NCBI GenBank assembly: GCA_021399445.1
Contig: JAJTUQ010000005.1
Span: 5,146,001 to 5,210,000, forward strand
Direction: 5' to 3'
Source: Xylogone sp. PMI_703
Taxonomy: Eukaryota > Ascomycota > Leotiomycetes
Length of the DNA: 64,000 bases
Each line of letters begins with the position of its first letter. The first letter of the stretch is position 1. The notes below the pieces were generated by a model, which saw only the letters and a list, made by a program, of their open reading frames with translations, had not been told where the DNA came from and searched no databases. Both the position numbers and the translations under genes were made by a program. Shown piece by piece: positions 1 to 11,092 of the stretch.

Positions 1-1303
1 AATCGTTTCCAAGACATTGGCACTGATGTCGCAGAATAGAACAAAAGTCAAATATAGGGCGTAGTAGGGTATTGTATCTGCTATTTGCCATTGTTTTGCA
101 ATGTAAACGAATCATTTTGCTTGCCGCCTCTCGCGCCGCGTTGAGATTAGCTCGAGTAGCTTGCTTAACTAATGTTGCTTAGCTAATAAGTTATACATCA
201 ACAAATAGTTAACTAACGAAAATCCTAGCACATTAGCTCATCAGGTGTACTGGCACGTTTCCTTATATCCAACATCATTTCAGTGTAAACGGTCGTTACG
301 CACGGTGCGGGCATGGGCAGAAACGGCAATGAGTTATCTCCGTATTTGGTCTAACATATCCCCAACTAGGAAGGCAAGGAGGCTCTACACCCACACCGCA
401 GGGGGCCACACCAGTTCTTTTCAAAAGCAGTGGTGGAGATGATTCCACACATGAAACCTACCATTTACTATAAAGCCATTTTCGATTACAGGTACCTCGA
501 CCCATTTTGTCAGACGGTGAGAGGATCTATGCCTTAGTCACCGTAATTTCCTTATTCGATCCAAAGATGCTTACCCTGAACCCTGGTGAGTCGACCATCA
601 GGATAGTAAGATACCCGAAATCAGTATGTTCACCAATGCCAAAACCATCCTACTCGTTCTGAGTAGCTGGGAATGAGTCATCTCCAGGCACCGCTAACGG
701 GGCGTATTTAAAGCAACGAAATAACACCATAAGTTCAAAGTCAAGTAACGTTCACACAGTCACAAAAGCTCTTTAACAACATAATCATAAAAATAAAAAT
801 GTAAATATCCTTAATAGTTACTAAAAGAGCAAATGTATGATAATATAAGAAGTAGCAAAGATTTAAAGATTAATAATACTATTAAAGGTTATTATCTTTA
901 CTTATTAGAATTCGTTTTATCTTCTCGCCTTGTTAACTATATAACCTTTATGAATAGTAAGAGCTTAAGCATATACAATAAGGTTAATATAATAACGACT
1001 ATTAACATGAATACTATTATTAATAACGATTTTGTTATTCCTCAGATCAGGGGTAGTATTAAAGGGGTCTCCTGGCAGGTTTAGCGGACTTATAGTGAGA
1101 CGTCGAAAGAACATTAAAAAGTTGTAATATGTCAATTGATAAATACTAACAAGTTACGTTAATAGCTTAATTGAGTTTTAAGTTATAAAATAAGCGAGTT
1201 TTCCTTATCGAGGAAGAATTAGAATTAGAATGAGAAGCCGAAAATGGCTACTGAGCTCTGAAGTTCAAGCACATCATTCTAGCAGCTAGTACAAACTGGT
1301 GTT
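1..1303. other. Gene-free left margin
   Basis: I see no supportable gene here. Open frames are short and look like chance. From about 780 to 1250 the sequence becomes strongly AT-rich with runs of TTATTA/AATAAT type, as in decayed or RIP-mutated repeat DNA of filamentous ascomycetes. It leads directly into the LINE relic. Confidence 0.5.
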
Positions 1304-2300
1304 ATGAATCCATCCGCGATTTGTGCAAACATCAATCACAGTCTAGTTCTTTTAGGCTTATTCTTTCTGGTAAGTGGCTTTGGCTCCTCCCTCATGCTAC
1401 TTACCGAGAGTCTTCAACGCCTTATTATCCTTGGGCCAGATATCCTTAAGCAATCACGATGGCAACTCTGTACCAGCATAGGAGAGGAGTTAGGGAGAGG
1501 GAATGGAGTCAACATTGCAAAAATCGCATGGCTGAGCAAGAAAGAATTAAGGAAAGCGTATGGCTCGATGATAGTATTCGTAATAAGGTGGGAGGAGGCT
1601 GATAGACTACTACGTGAGAACAACTTTCATGCAGCTGGAGAGTCGGCCTACACTCTTCCCTTCGAAAGAAGAAACAGGGTAGAGCAATGCTACAATTGTC
1701 AAGAATTGGGACACAAAGCTTTTAGCTGTAAGAAACCGCAAAAGTGCGGAAAGTGTGCCAACGTAGGGCACCGGCACAGTGAATACCAATCGCAAATATT
1801 CAAGTGCGTACTATGCCTGGACCCATATGAATCCTATAGTCCAGCCTGTCGCATGCTCCATCCTCCACGATATGAATACTTCGTAATATTTTAAAAATAC
1901 TACAACTGAGTATGCGAAAAGAAAAAGCAGCCCAGCACAGTTTAGTGAAAGAGAAGGGTCTACAAGATTTTAGGATTATAGTAGTATTAGAACCACACGC
2001 ATGGGAGACAAAAGGAAAAGTTATCACCACATCGAATAGCCACAAGAATTGGACTAGACTAATGCCCACAGAGTGCAGAAAAGGGAGGTGGAAGATTCAC
2101 AGTATGTTGTGGGTTAAGAGCGACATTTAAGAAGCCTGCTGTTTCTACGTTAATCTGCCACTTCCTTACCTTGCGGATTTTCTTGCCAAAAGAAGATCGT
2201 CAACTGACCTATGAACTTTTCCGTTCGAATTCGTCGTTTCGTCCAAGATTCCGGGTTATAGACATATCTGAAAATCCATTCGAGGCTTCATTGTAATAAT
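1304..2300 (+). mobile_element. Decayed non-LTR (Tad1-like LINE) retrotransposon fragment
   Basis: Two consecutive frames keep recognisable pieces of a LINE. The frame at 1304-1894 carries a zinc knuckle of the form C-x2-C-x4-H-x4-C (CYNCQELGHKAFSC, about 1690-1731), followed by further Cys/His-rich sequence, as at the end of ORF1 in fungal Tad-type elements. The frame at 1912-2130 resembles the start of the AP-endonuclease domain of ORF2, with the motif pattern EPHAW, NWTRLMPT and GRWKIHSMLWV. After the stop near 2130, weak similarity continues in other frames to about 2300, so the copy is broken. No reverse transcriptase is visible, so the element is truncated. Family identity comes from remembered motif patterns, not a search. 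Confidence 0.7.
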
Positions 2301-2340
2301 AGGTTCATTTCCGGCATTAGACCAAGAAGTACAGTTGCCG

Positions 2341-2975
2341 GTGATGTGTTAGTAGACCACCCTAATAACTGGCTCGCTCAGTTACGCGGAAATCTCTCGC
2401 CAACCACCCAGGGGTAATTAACGACAAAACTCTATCTGCTTCTAAAACTGTATCTGCTTTTAAAATTTTATTTATTTTTGATAAAAATTAGATTTTTATT
2501 AATAATTATATAATATATTCTAAATAAAAGTAAAGAATTAAATATTTTATAAAGTAAATATAACCAAAATTTATTTCTTATAATGAAAATTTTAAGTATT
2601 ATTAAAATGTTCTAAGATAAAGTAAATTTACATAAATTTTATTATAAACTTAATAAGGCTAAAAGTGAATATTTTTGAAAATTTTATATAAAGATAATAA
2701 TTTCTTTATTTAATATTAGATTCATATAAATAATAAGTCTTAAGTAAAAGTAAATAAGGTTTTAGAAATGAATAAAGTTTTAAAAACAGATAAAGTTTTG
2801 GAAGCGGATAGAATTTTGGAAGCGGATAAAGTTTTGGAAGCGGATAGAGTCTTGGAAACGGATAGAGTTTTGGAGGCGGATGGAGTTTTGTCGCTAACCA
2901 CGCAGGGGTGGTTGGCGAGAGATTTCCGCGCAACTGAGCGAGCCAACCATTCACAATAATGTGATGTGTCCGCCC
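2341..2975. mobile_element. Fold-back element with long inverted arms and AT-rich core
   Basis: The left arm (about 2366-2470) and the right arm (about 2790-2957) are inverted copies of each other. Both contain GGCTCGCTCAGTT, GCGGAAATCTCTCGCCAACCAC and then a series of short units ending in the core. The roughly 300 bp between the arms is very AT-rich and holds no coding sequence. The structure fits a MITE or fold-back transposon, with arms that differ in the number of internal tandem units. No clear target-site duplication could be fixed by eye. Confidence 0.65.
2768..2893. repeat. 18-bp tandem repeat inside the right arm of the fold-back element
   Basis: About seven imperfect copies of an 18-bp unit, GTTTTGGAAGCGGATARA, run head to tail. 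The left arm has only two or three degenerate inverted units (around 2425-2470). The unit length is a multiple of three, so a frame stays open and spells a Leu-Glu-Ala-Asp type repeat, but this is explained by the DNA repeat. Confidence 0.8.
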
Positions 2976-3590
2976 TCGCAGCCGCACCGGGAATCCGGAC
3001 GCAATCATCTATATTGAACCGGAAGATTCTAGGCTAACAATTGACTACTACATAAGTACATAAGTACTAGTCTAATAGAAGAAAGAGGAACGGGTTCATC
3101 AATGAATCATGAATAGTTGGGAATAATTCCGAATTATTTCCGTTAGCTTCTCATTCATTGCCTATTGAGGTATGAGAAGCTGTAGAGCAGTACTATCCCA
3201 GTCCCCCCAATAAATGCATACCCCAGCAGTATAAACAAACGAATTCAGTGATCTGATTGCTCAATCCCCTGTATTGTGGATACTTTCTCCGTAAAAATAT
3301 TACTCAAATAAGAGAATAAGGTCTTTGCGGTCCTTGTCAGATTTAACGGAATACCCACAATTGTATCCACTTTAACTCTCGTTGTTACGCTGCTGGGGGG
3401 ATGCATTTAGAGGGGGATAGTACCATTGCAAATAATCCATGCAGAGATCCAATAGAAGGAAGAGCGCATTATGCTACTGTTTTAGGAGGAGTAATGGACT
3501 CTTGGCCATCTAGACCAGAGTTGAAGGCACTGTTTCGAAGACAACCCATACTGTCTAAATGTCAACTGGTAACTACACTCCCAGGTTACG
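2976..3590. other. Spacer with no gene seen
   Basis: No coding region is supported. A frame at 3401-3610 is open but has no recognisable motif and overlaps the proposed start of the hydrolase gene. The stretch probably holds the hydrolase promoter. Confidence 0.4.
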
Positions 3591-4877
3591 ATGACGAAAC
3601 TAGAGAGTGATATCACCATCAACGCCTGGAAATTTGATCCAGCAAGTATTGCTCCAACGACGACAGCATTTACAGACCAGTTGATAAAGGTCAACCGCAA
3701 CAGACCACGATGGTACAACGTAGGCAACAATTTATAACCTAATGATATGGAGTCTTGGTCGGCAGCTGACCTACCTGGAGATTGGTGCTATCAGGTATCG
3801 AGAAATGCGTCTCAATGGCGAACCTCCATTCCAAAAGTCGCAGTACGTACCGCAGGCCAGAGACTTCTGGATCCCATCGCGGGATACCACACGTAAGATT
3901 CCTTGTCGGATATTGTTGCCCACAAACAATGCTGTTAACGGAGTATTCTTGCATATACATGGAGGAGGATGGGTGGTGCAGACCGAAAAGGACCAAGACT
4001 TTTACTTGGAAAACCTTGCAGAGACAAGCTCACTGTTAGTGGTGAGCGTGGGATATCGCCTTGCACCAGAGCATCCTTTCCCAAAGGTGATAAATTTCCT
4101 ATCCCGCCGTACAACCTCAAATCTTATATGGTATAACGCTTACTGGCTCGCCTAGGGTCTCGAAGACTGTTTTGATGTGGCCGAGTGGCTAATCGATAAT
4201 GCAAAGCAGACGTTTGGAGGAAGCATGAAGTTTCTCGGAAGTGAAGTATGCGTCTCTATTTCTCTATAATCCTGAGTCCTAATGTAGGGCTATATACTAA
4301 GAAGGCCGTATGCAAACACAGAGTGCAGGTGCACATTATACTGCTCTGACGGCGATTCATCTTCTTAAACACAGATCAGAATTCTCATTTCAGGGCCTTG
4401 TCCTCAATTATGGGATATATGTGAGTTGTTCACCATATTGTCTGAACGAACATATAAATTGATCACGCTCCCCTTGGCTAGGACCTTTCGTTTCTTCCTC
4501 GAGTCCGAACATTTACTCAGGGAGCGCTATTAGGACTCGACGAAGAGACTCTGGAGCACTGTGTGCAAGCGTTGCTACCTGGATTAATGGGTGATCGGCG
4601 TAAAGCTCCACATATATCACCTCTATATGTAGACATTGCAGCTCTACCAACTTTGCCATCTGCGCTATTTATTTGTGGGACGGCAGATTGTTTACTTGAT
4701 GACACGATGGCAATGGGATCTAGTTGGATGATGTCACAAGCTGATACTGTGGTGAAGATATTTCCTGGAGCACCTCACGGATTTGTTGTGTTTGACGGGA
4801 GGACTAACGGTCAAAATATTCAATGCGTTCGAGAAGCGTGGTTCACTATTCAGACTTATATAAATGAGAGAGTCTAG
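3591..4877 (+). CDS. Alpha/beta hydrolase, HSL/acetyl-esterase type, five exons
   Basis: Inferred exons are 3591-3719, 3766-4086, 4156-4245, 4322-4420 and 4482-4877, giving 344 aa. The joins are in phase, and introns of 46-76 nt carry GT-AG ends. The oxyanion motif HGGGW lies at about residues 108-112, followed by GYRLAPEHPFPK. The nucleophile region is split by intron 3 and reads GSESAGAH, with Ser at about 181. An Asp pair (DCLLDD, about 282-287) and His in APHGF (about 312) complete the triad. The usual Gly before Glu in GESAG is Ser here. There is no signal peptide, so it is probably cytosolic. It converges on the methyltransferase with 95 bp between stops and may hydrolyse an ester in the NRPS pathway product (inference). 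The first exon is the least certain. Confidence 0.8.
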
Positions 4878-4972
4878 ATTGGATACTAGTACTGAGGGCT
4901 AACTATCACTTTTTGAAGTATTCTAGATAAAATCAGCAGAAGATGCTCCTCTAACTACAGATATAAACTGTG

Positions 4973-5940
4973 CTACGGTTTCTTAACTTTCACTACAACC
5001 CTCTGGGTATATAGTCCATAGTTTCCTGTCTTCTCCTCTCCGTTGACTCCAAAGAGAGTTCCTGTACGCCAAACCCTGAAGCTTGTTTCATTAAGCTGGA
5101 AACCAACTTCCTTGAATAGAGAAGTGAATTCAGATTGATCGTAAAATCGCATTTGACCCGATACATCTCGGGTGATGCCTTGCTTTGTGTTCAAGACAAT
5201 CTCTCTTGTGGCAAGGCGCTTCTTATCATCACTCCACTCCCGTTGGTAGCACGCAATCTCATTTCCAGCAGGATCAAGCCACCTCCACTTCTCATTAATA
5301 CTATCCATATTCTCCCGCAGGTACTCTGCATGTGGAACATCAAGAAGGAAGAACCCTCCAGGTTTGAGGAGACGGTAAGCTTCTTTAGCCACTTCAACGT
5401 TACCAGATTCATTAATAAAGCATCCGAAGGAGTTCCCGAGAATCATGACCATGTCGTAAGAGTTTGACTCTACTGGAACCTCGCGACTATCTGCAACTGC
5501 AAAGTGGACATTTTCGAGGCCGGCACACGAACATTTCGCCAGATTTATAAGGTCTTGGGACTGATCATAGCCATCAATAATTAAAGAAGGATAGTTCGTT
5601 GCCAAGTGAATGCTATGGCGGCCTGTAAATTTCCACAATAATCAGGTTAGGCTCACAAGGATTTCTCTTCTGACCTACCTGCCCCGCAACATAAATCCAA
5701 CACACGAACTGGTGCAGCTTCGCCACCAAACTCATGTGAGTCTAGACTCTTTGCGAGCAGATGCTGAATGTCTATGCCTTTGCTAATCATGTCCCATTCC
5801 CTGGCCGCAACACTCGCTTCTTGAACATATGTCTTTTGAGATTTTGCAAATTCATCGTTAAAGAATGTCTCCCACCAAGTATCGGAGACATGTGCAAAGA
5901 TAGAATCCGATGGTGGATATTGGATAGCTTTGGTTGCCAT
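4973..5940 (-). CDS. Class I SAM-dependent methyltransferase, two exons
   Basis: Exon 1 is 5679-5940 and exon 2 is 4973-5622, separated by a 56-nt intron (5623-5678). The protein is 303 aa. The join restores SAM-binding motif I, VLDLCCGAGR, at about residues 80-89. Later motifs are present: an acidic residue after the second strand (DGYDQS), ENVHFAVADSREVP, and YDMVMILGNSFGCF before LLKPGGFFLLDVP. These fit the Methyltransf_25/11 fold for small-molecule O-, N- or C-methylation; the acceptor cannot be read from sequence. No signal peptide or membrane segment is seen. It lies in tandem with the dioxygenase upstream and converges with the hydrolase, so it could tailor the NRPS product (inference). 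Confidence 0.82.
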
Positions 5941-7165
5941 TGTGCCTGAAAATTGGAGAAGTAAACAGGTTTGAAAGCGGCAATGGTTTCTGTGACTATC
6001 TTACGGACTCGGGTGCTCCTACAGTGTGGCATCAAACTAAGATAACTTAACTCCGTAGAAGTCCATAAGATGACAAATTCATGAAAGCATGATTTCTGTT
6101 TTGTGAACCTCCGTTCCCTGCAACATATCTTGCTGGTACGTAGTAGAATTCATCCTATCACGGTTGCAGACGGTCAACCTGGGATGATTCCGTCTAAGAA
6201 CCAGTGTAGAGGAGTCAAGGTGTAACAAAAAGGGCCGATTCGGGCCTAGACCAAATATCAAGTCGGAGCCAGGCTATTACCAAAAAGAAGGTATGTCTGC
6301 GAACACGCTTATAATTAGCATATACTTATAATTCTTAATCATACTGTTACAATTAGCTATTATGTATCACATTTTATTATCAACGTATATTCCCGTCTGT
6401 CCGGATACCTTGTTGGTCCGGACAAGCGTGGAGTTGGGCAAAATCACCCCCTGTAATATCCATACCCACGTTTGTATGTAAACCAAACAATTATAATTAA
6501 CTATTTAGGCTCCGTTTGGCTTCGTCTTTTGACCCCCCCCCCCAAGGATTGGAAAGCTAACGTACTAAAGACCTTTATGCTCCTTATTTACTCTTTTAGG
6601 TCCTTGTCCTTATATACACTCTTATTTACGTATAACCCTTAATTTTGTAGTGAATTTTACTATTTAGTAAAACTAAGTATCTAATTAAGCAGGGAATTAT
6701 GTTATGTACTAAGTAAGCTGACTCATATTTCTTTAAAAAAAATACGCTTTTGCAAGATAGAAACAGTCTAGATTATGTTAGTTTAGTCGCTCGGAATAGG
6801 CCTTTTAAGAAATTTAACCAATCTCAGAATTAATACGTAAGCTGAGTCTGAGTGATTCAGCTTTCAATTTATGGTAGTTGCCCCAGAACGTGATAAGGAT
6901 TCTCGTTCCAGTTTGGCCAGTACTCGAATTACGCACTAGTAGATCAGATCACCAAAAGGATAGATCACAACACAAGACGAGTTTTGATGATCTTGGATTG
7001 TAGGTGGTTCAGTAATAAGCTGAGTTCACGTTTCTGTTCATTGTCTTGATTCGTCATCTCGGTGTTAAGAATGATTCATTAAGCACCCCCAGGAAAAGCT
7101 AAGTAGACGTCACAACACCCAATACTTGCACTTCAGTGACTTTAGATAATTGCTCTAATACGGCA
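5941..7165. other. Intergenic, AT-rich, holding a dispersed repeat
   Basis: No gene is supported. A dispersed repeat copy occupies 6274-6480. A poly-C run lies near 6532-6543, and the sequence from about 6580 to 6800 is AT-rich. The left end must contain the methyltransferase promoter and the right end the terminator of the dioxygenase. Confidence 0.5.
6274..6480. repeat. Dispersed ~200 bp repeat, copy 1
   Basis: This stretch aligns along its length with 20932-21129 in the same orientation. Shared segments include ACCAAAAAGAAGGTATGT, TAATTCTTAAT, TATTAACGTATAT-like sequence, CCGTAATATCCA-like sequence and CCACGTTTGT. Many differences are transitions, as expected for RIP-affected repeat DNA. 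It contains no frame worth naming and may be a solo LTR or MITE fragment. Confidence 0.7.
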
Positions 7166-8631
7166 TCACTTTAAATAATTAGAACTAGCATTCTTCAATG
7201 AAGCAAAATACTGAGCCCTTGAGGGCGAGTTCGGATCTAAAAAGGGCTTCTCCCCAATTGAAACCACCCGGAGTCCTAGCCTGACACCCTCATGATCACT
7301 TTTGGAATCAGCTTCTCTCAAATATATGCTAGGTTTTATATATTACTTACTAAGTCGGAGAGTGTAAGACAGCACGACTACAAAGTTTAGTAAGAGGCAT
7401 TTGTTACAAGGAGTGAAAGCTTACTTGTCCCAAATTGCTACATCATTCTCCTGCCATCTCAAACGTGCTTGCAAATCGTGGTTATCAGTGATGAGTTTAA
7501 GAACTGATAAGTCAGCTTTTATTCAGATACGAAAGGTAGAGGCTCTCTTCACAATAAGCTTTAAGGAGCTCGCTCTCGTAGGCAGCTACATCGTTAATGT
7601 ATCCATTGCCAACTTCATATCCGGTTCCGAAAAGGGACTTCCATCCTGTGACTGGGTTTGTCCGTACGACGGGGCTAGCAGAGTCAGTGTAAATCTATAT
7701 ATTATTCACAAGAATAGATGTTGAAATACTGTTTAGATCGAAAGTCAGCGCCAGTATTTTCGGGAGCTCCTCTACTCTCTAAGTTTAACTTGACACCTTT
7801 CATATCTGCCAAATCTGGTTCGACGTGAGTTGCTGCCAACAGTTAATTATCCATTATTTACCTTTGCTTCATGCTTATCAATATCATTACCATACAAACC
7901 ATCAATAAATCTCTTCCATGGGTCTGACAGACGGTCATAAAGACCGTACCCAGAAACCCATAATGTATCTCCACCACTAGAGGGTACTTGAAGCATCCTC
8001 AACATGGAGTAATCAGCTGGGATTTTTTCATATGACTCACTGATCACGAATTAGATACTGACAGTAACAATTTCCGAGGGATTCGATTTACTCTGAATGC
8101 CATGCCCAGCTTGCAAAAGTCTTTTTCTTAGCTGAAAAGAGTTCATCTTGGAAAGTATCAATATCCTTCATCGTTTAGACCAATGCATTCCGAATCACTA
8201 AGGGATGGCTAACTTACTTTCGAGGAAACAGCGTACATAGCTTCATCTTTTGTGTTTCCCTCCCCAGCGACCGTACTATTCGATCTTGAGAAGGCATGAG
8301 TGTGCAGGCCAGATGTACTTGGTTTACCGCTCAGCTCCCCCAGCTTTTGTACAAGCTGTTTCTGCACAGCCTCTGTCATTACTTGCTTGTGAAGGAAAAC
8401 TACACCCCGCTCGGAAACTGTTTAGCCATCAGCATAGGAGCAAACTAAGCCTTTTGGAAGCATATCACCAGCAATTGCTAGATCTCGAACTTTCCTGTCA
8501 TCGTTCACAATTTCAGCAAGCTGGAGATCAGCATAATCACGACCGATTGCTGGAGTAACTTCGAAGGATGTATATCCATCAAGACTCCCGCTAGAACGAA
8601 GAGGCTCTGGGTAGCGAATTGCTTGGGACAT
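7166..8631 (-). CDS. TauD/TfdA-family Fe(II)/2-oxoglutarate dioxygenase, nine exons
   Basis: Inferred exons are 8469-8631, 8218-8417, 8092-8126, 7891-8039, 7730-7832, 7553-7674, 7425-7503, 7351-7377 and 7166-7298. They join in phase to 336 aa, close to the usual family size. The start reads AIRYPEPL, followed by VSERGVVFLHKQ and LGELSGKPSTSGLH. The iron-binding facial triad is WHSD (His about 131, Asp about 133, across an intron) and His about 289 in AVLHSPT. VVRTNPVTGWKS, NHDLQARLRWQ and VSIGEKPFLDPNS are also family hallmarks. Introns 2 and 8 need AAG acceptors. The enzyme should oxidise a small molecule with 2-oxoglutarate and O2. It is divergent from the NRPS and may tailor its product (inference). 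Without splicing the frames look like scattered scraps. Confidence 0.8.
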
Positions 8632-9416
8632 TTGGTGTTTGCACGCGAGAGGCTGAACTCAGAGAGAGCAGATTTCCTTCTAGGTTTTATTCCAACCTGA
8701 CACCGGAGAACAAGGAAAATAAAACGGTGTAAAACAGTCCTGTATCGATCCGTCTCGAGCAACGATAAGGGTTCGAATCCCGATCTCCGCCCGCAACTTT
8801 ATATTTTTATTCTATACCTATCTATACACCGCTTCTCCGTTCTCACTAGCCTTTACAAGATTTTACCGGAAATAATTGAGTAAACCTTTCAAGGGGTTTT
8901 GGTTAATCATATTGTCAAGTGCCAAGGGTATAAGTTCAGAATGAATAGCAAGGAAATTGTTGAATTCTCTATGATTGGTCAAATGATGAGTTGTCTTACC
9001 GCTTACGAGTATTTATAGGCCAACCGGACAGTTCGCTCAACCCGGCACCCCCACCAATTTATGCCATATTTTATGCCTTTATGCCTGAATAACTGGGGTC
9101 CGGTTGGCGTAATAAATGCTGGTATGTGCGTATACCGTATAATTAAATTCGACTGCCTTTCTGAGGAGCTAAGCCTAATCCTTGATTAGTTGTGTAGGAT
9201 TTTGGCTATCGAATCTATATACGGTTTAGCTGAAGCACGGATCTGAACGCTTAATTGAGAGAACAGGTGGTAGAGTAGTTATCAAGGTATTACTCTATAC
9301 GGGAAGTGATTGATTAGGATTGTACAATAGACGCCTCTATAGAGCTACAGTAATGTAGCTGAAAAGAGTATAGATCCGAAAAAAAAACGCTTAATTGATA
9401 AATTGTAAATAATTAT
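8632..9416. other. Spacer between dioxygenase start and LTR element
   Basis: No gene is supported. A perfect RNA polymerase III B-box-like string (GGTTCGAATCC, 8770-8780) is present, but I could not fold a tRNA around it. The first few hundred bases should hold the dioxygenase promoter. The remainder is unremarkable and moderately AT-rich. Confidence 0.45.
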
Positions 9417-9631
9417 TGTGGTAGGGAAAACAGTATACGGCACGTGCGTAGCACGTGTACGTGCGGCGTATCATGTGACCTGTACGTAGTATATAGAGCA
9501 CGGTTCTTACAACCGTACAACAATCAACCACCTTCACTTCTATTCTACCAGACCTTGCCTTCTGATTGGTCAGTTGTATTGTATTACTGTATATACTACC
9601 TCAACACCTCTTAGCACCTCTCTCTTCCACA
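9417..9631. repeat. Left LTR
   Basis: This 215-bp repeat is preceded by TTAT. It contains the palindromic string ACGTGCGTAGCACGT near its left end. A TATATAGAGCACGG segment could act as a TATA box. Confidence 0.82.
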
Positions 9632-10877
9632 TTGGTGACCAACGCAGGGAGAGTGTTGATTGGCTGGCTAGTATATATATTGAGTGATCAATACAGCGGT
9701 AGAGTGGGAGACCGTCAATTGAGGGTTTGGTTCAAAGGAAGCATTCGATTCAGTTGTGCGATTGAGAGCCGAGCAATTCAGTCATACGATGGGTTCTGTG
9801 TCAGCAAGATTATAAGACGATTTATTGGCTAGTTCTACGATTTGAGCAATACGATTGGCCAGAGCGGCAAGCACTGAGAGTCCTGAAGATGAGCGATATA
9901 CGATTGAGAGTAAGGCGAGCGATTGAGTTGATTCAAGTGGGAGTCCCGGAGACCCTGAAAAGCCTTTGAAATTGCGGTCACAGAGCATGCGACGTTGCCA
10001 GCACAGCGAGACCCGCCTGATATCAGTGCATACGAGGATATGTGGGCCAGGCGAATACGACGATCTGATTGGCTATTTTGAAGATTTTGAGCGATTTTAT
10101 TGGCCAGAGTTCAGAGCTTTGGTTCCGAGCAATGCGACTTGAGGACGGGGACGAAGTCTCCAGGACGAGCTTCCTTCCAGGGGACGAGGGGATTTGAGGT
10201 TATTCGATTCGACGATTCTATTGGTCAGATTTAGCAATTTGAACGATTCGAGCGATCTGATTGGTCGGTACGATACGGCCTGGTGACCATACCTTTCAAG
10301 CGGAGATTCGAGTGATCAGGGAGGTTCAAGAGTGTTGGTTGAGCGATCTGATTGGTCAGGAGAATACCAGCAAGAGATTTGAGAGCTTCGATTTGAGTTG
10401 AAGATATTGGATGAGTCAGCTTTACGATTCGAGCGATATGATTGGTCTGTACAATTCGATTATAAGGGATTTGAGCGATTTGATTGGTTCGGCAGAGACA
10501 TGGAGCCACAGAGGGCCAGAGTAGCATACAGGGCCATACCGGTTAGACCAGAGTTTGTGTAAGACCTACGAGAGGCAGGACCTGGGCCGCGATGGGAGTT
10601 ATAGCTATCCATGCTTACGAATGCGATTGATTTGATTGGTTGATTTGACGATTTGGGCCACATGATTGGCCAGGAGTACAGAGTGGTTATTAGAGCGGAT
10701 TTGAAGGTTTACATCGAACGATATTTTGAGCGATTTGAGGAAGGTTTTCAGAGCGATTTGCAGAGACGATTCGAGCGACATGATTGGTCAGTTCAAGAGC
10801 GGCGGCAGGTCAGGTGTTTTCCCTCTTGGCTTTGAGCCTATTGTGGTCAGGTGACCAGCAATAGTCTAGGGGACGTA

Positions 10878-11092
10878 TGTGGTAGGGAAAACAGTATACG
10901 GCACGTGCGTAGCACGTGTACGTGCGGCGTATCATGTGACCTGTACGTAGTATATAGAGCACGGTTCTTACAACCGTACAACAATCAACCACCTTCACTC
11001 CTATTCTACCAGACCTTGCCTTCTGATTGGTCAGTTGTATTGTATTACTATATATACTACCCCAACACCTCTTAGCACCTCTCTCTTCCACA
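10878..11092. repeat. Right LTR
   Basis: This copy is the same as the left LTR except for three transitions. It is followed by TTAT. A weak purine stretch (AGGGGA) lies just upstream where a polypurine tract would be expected. Confidence 0.82.

Larger units (their letters stand above)
9417..11092. mobile_element. Non-autonomous (TRIM-like) LTR retroelement
   Basis: Two 215-bp direct repeats (9417-9631 and 10878-11092) begin TGTGGTAG and end TTCCACA, so each has TG...CA ends. They differ at only three positions, all transitions. The flanking tetranucleotide TTAT occurs immediately outside both ends, a possible target-site duplication. Just inside the left LTR is TTGGTGACCAACGC, a plausible primer-binding site. 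The 1246-bp interior has no gag, protease, reverse transcriptase or integrase frame. Instead it holds many irregular copies of a GAGCGATNTGATTGGTC-like string. The element is short, young by LTR identity, and must be mobilised in trans if active. Confidence 0.8.

Noticed and set aside
2768..2959. Open frame encoding tandem LEADRV-type repeats, resembling a RiPP precursor
   Set aside because: The peptide repeat is a by-product of an 18-bp DNA minisatellite in a transposon arm. There is no signal peptide and no kexin (KR) sites between units.
8680..8795. Possible tRNA gene around the GGTTCGAATCC string
   Set aside because: The 3' acceptor-like strand has a rough partner upstream, but no D arm or anticodon arm of normal size can be drawn and the T stem is poorly paired.
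10231..10663. Overlapping minus-strand frames in the LTR element interior
   Set aside because: They are antisense readings of the reiterated GATTGGTC-like DNA repeat and show no protein motif.
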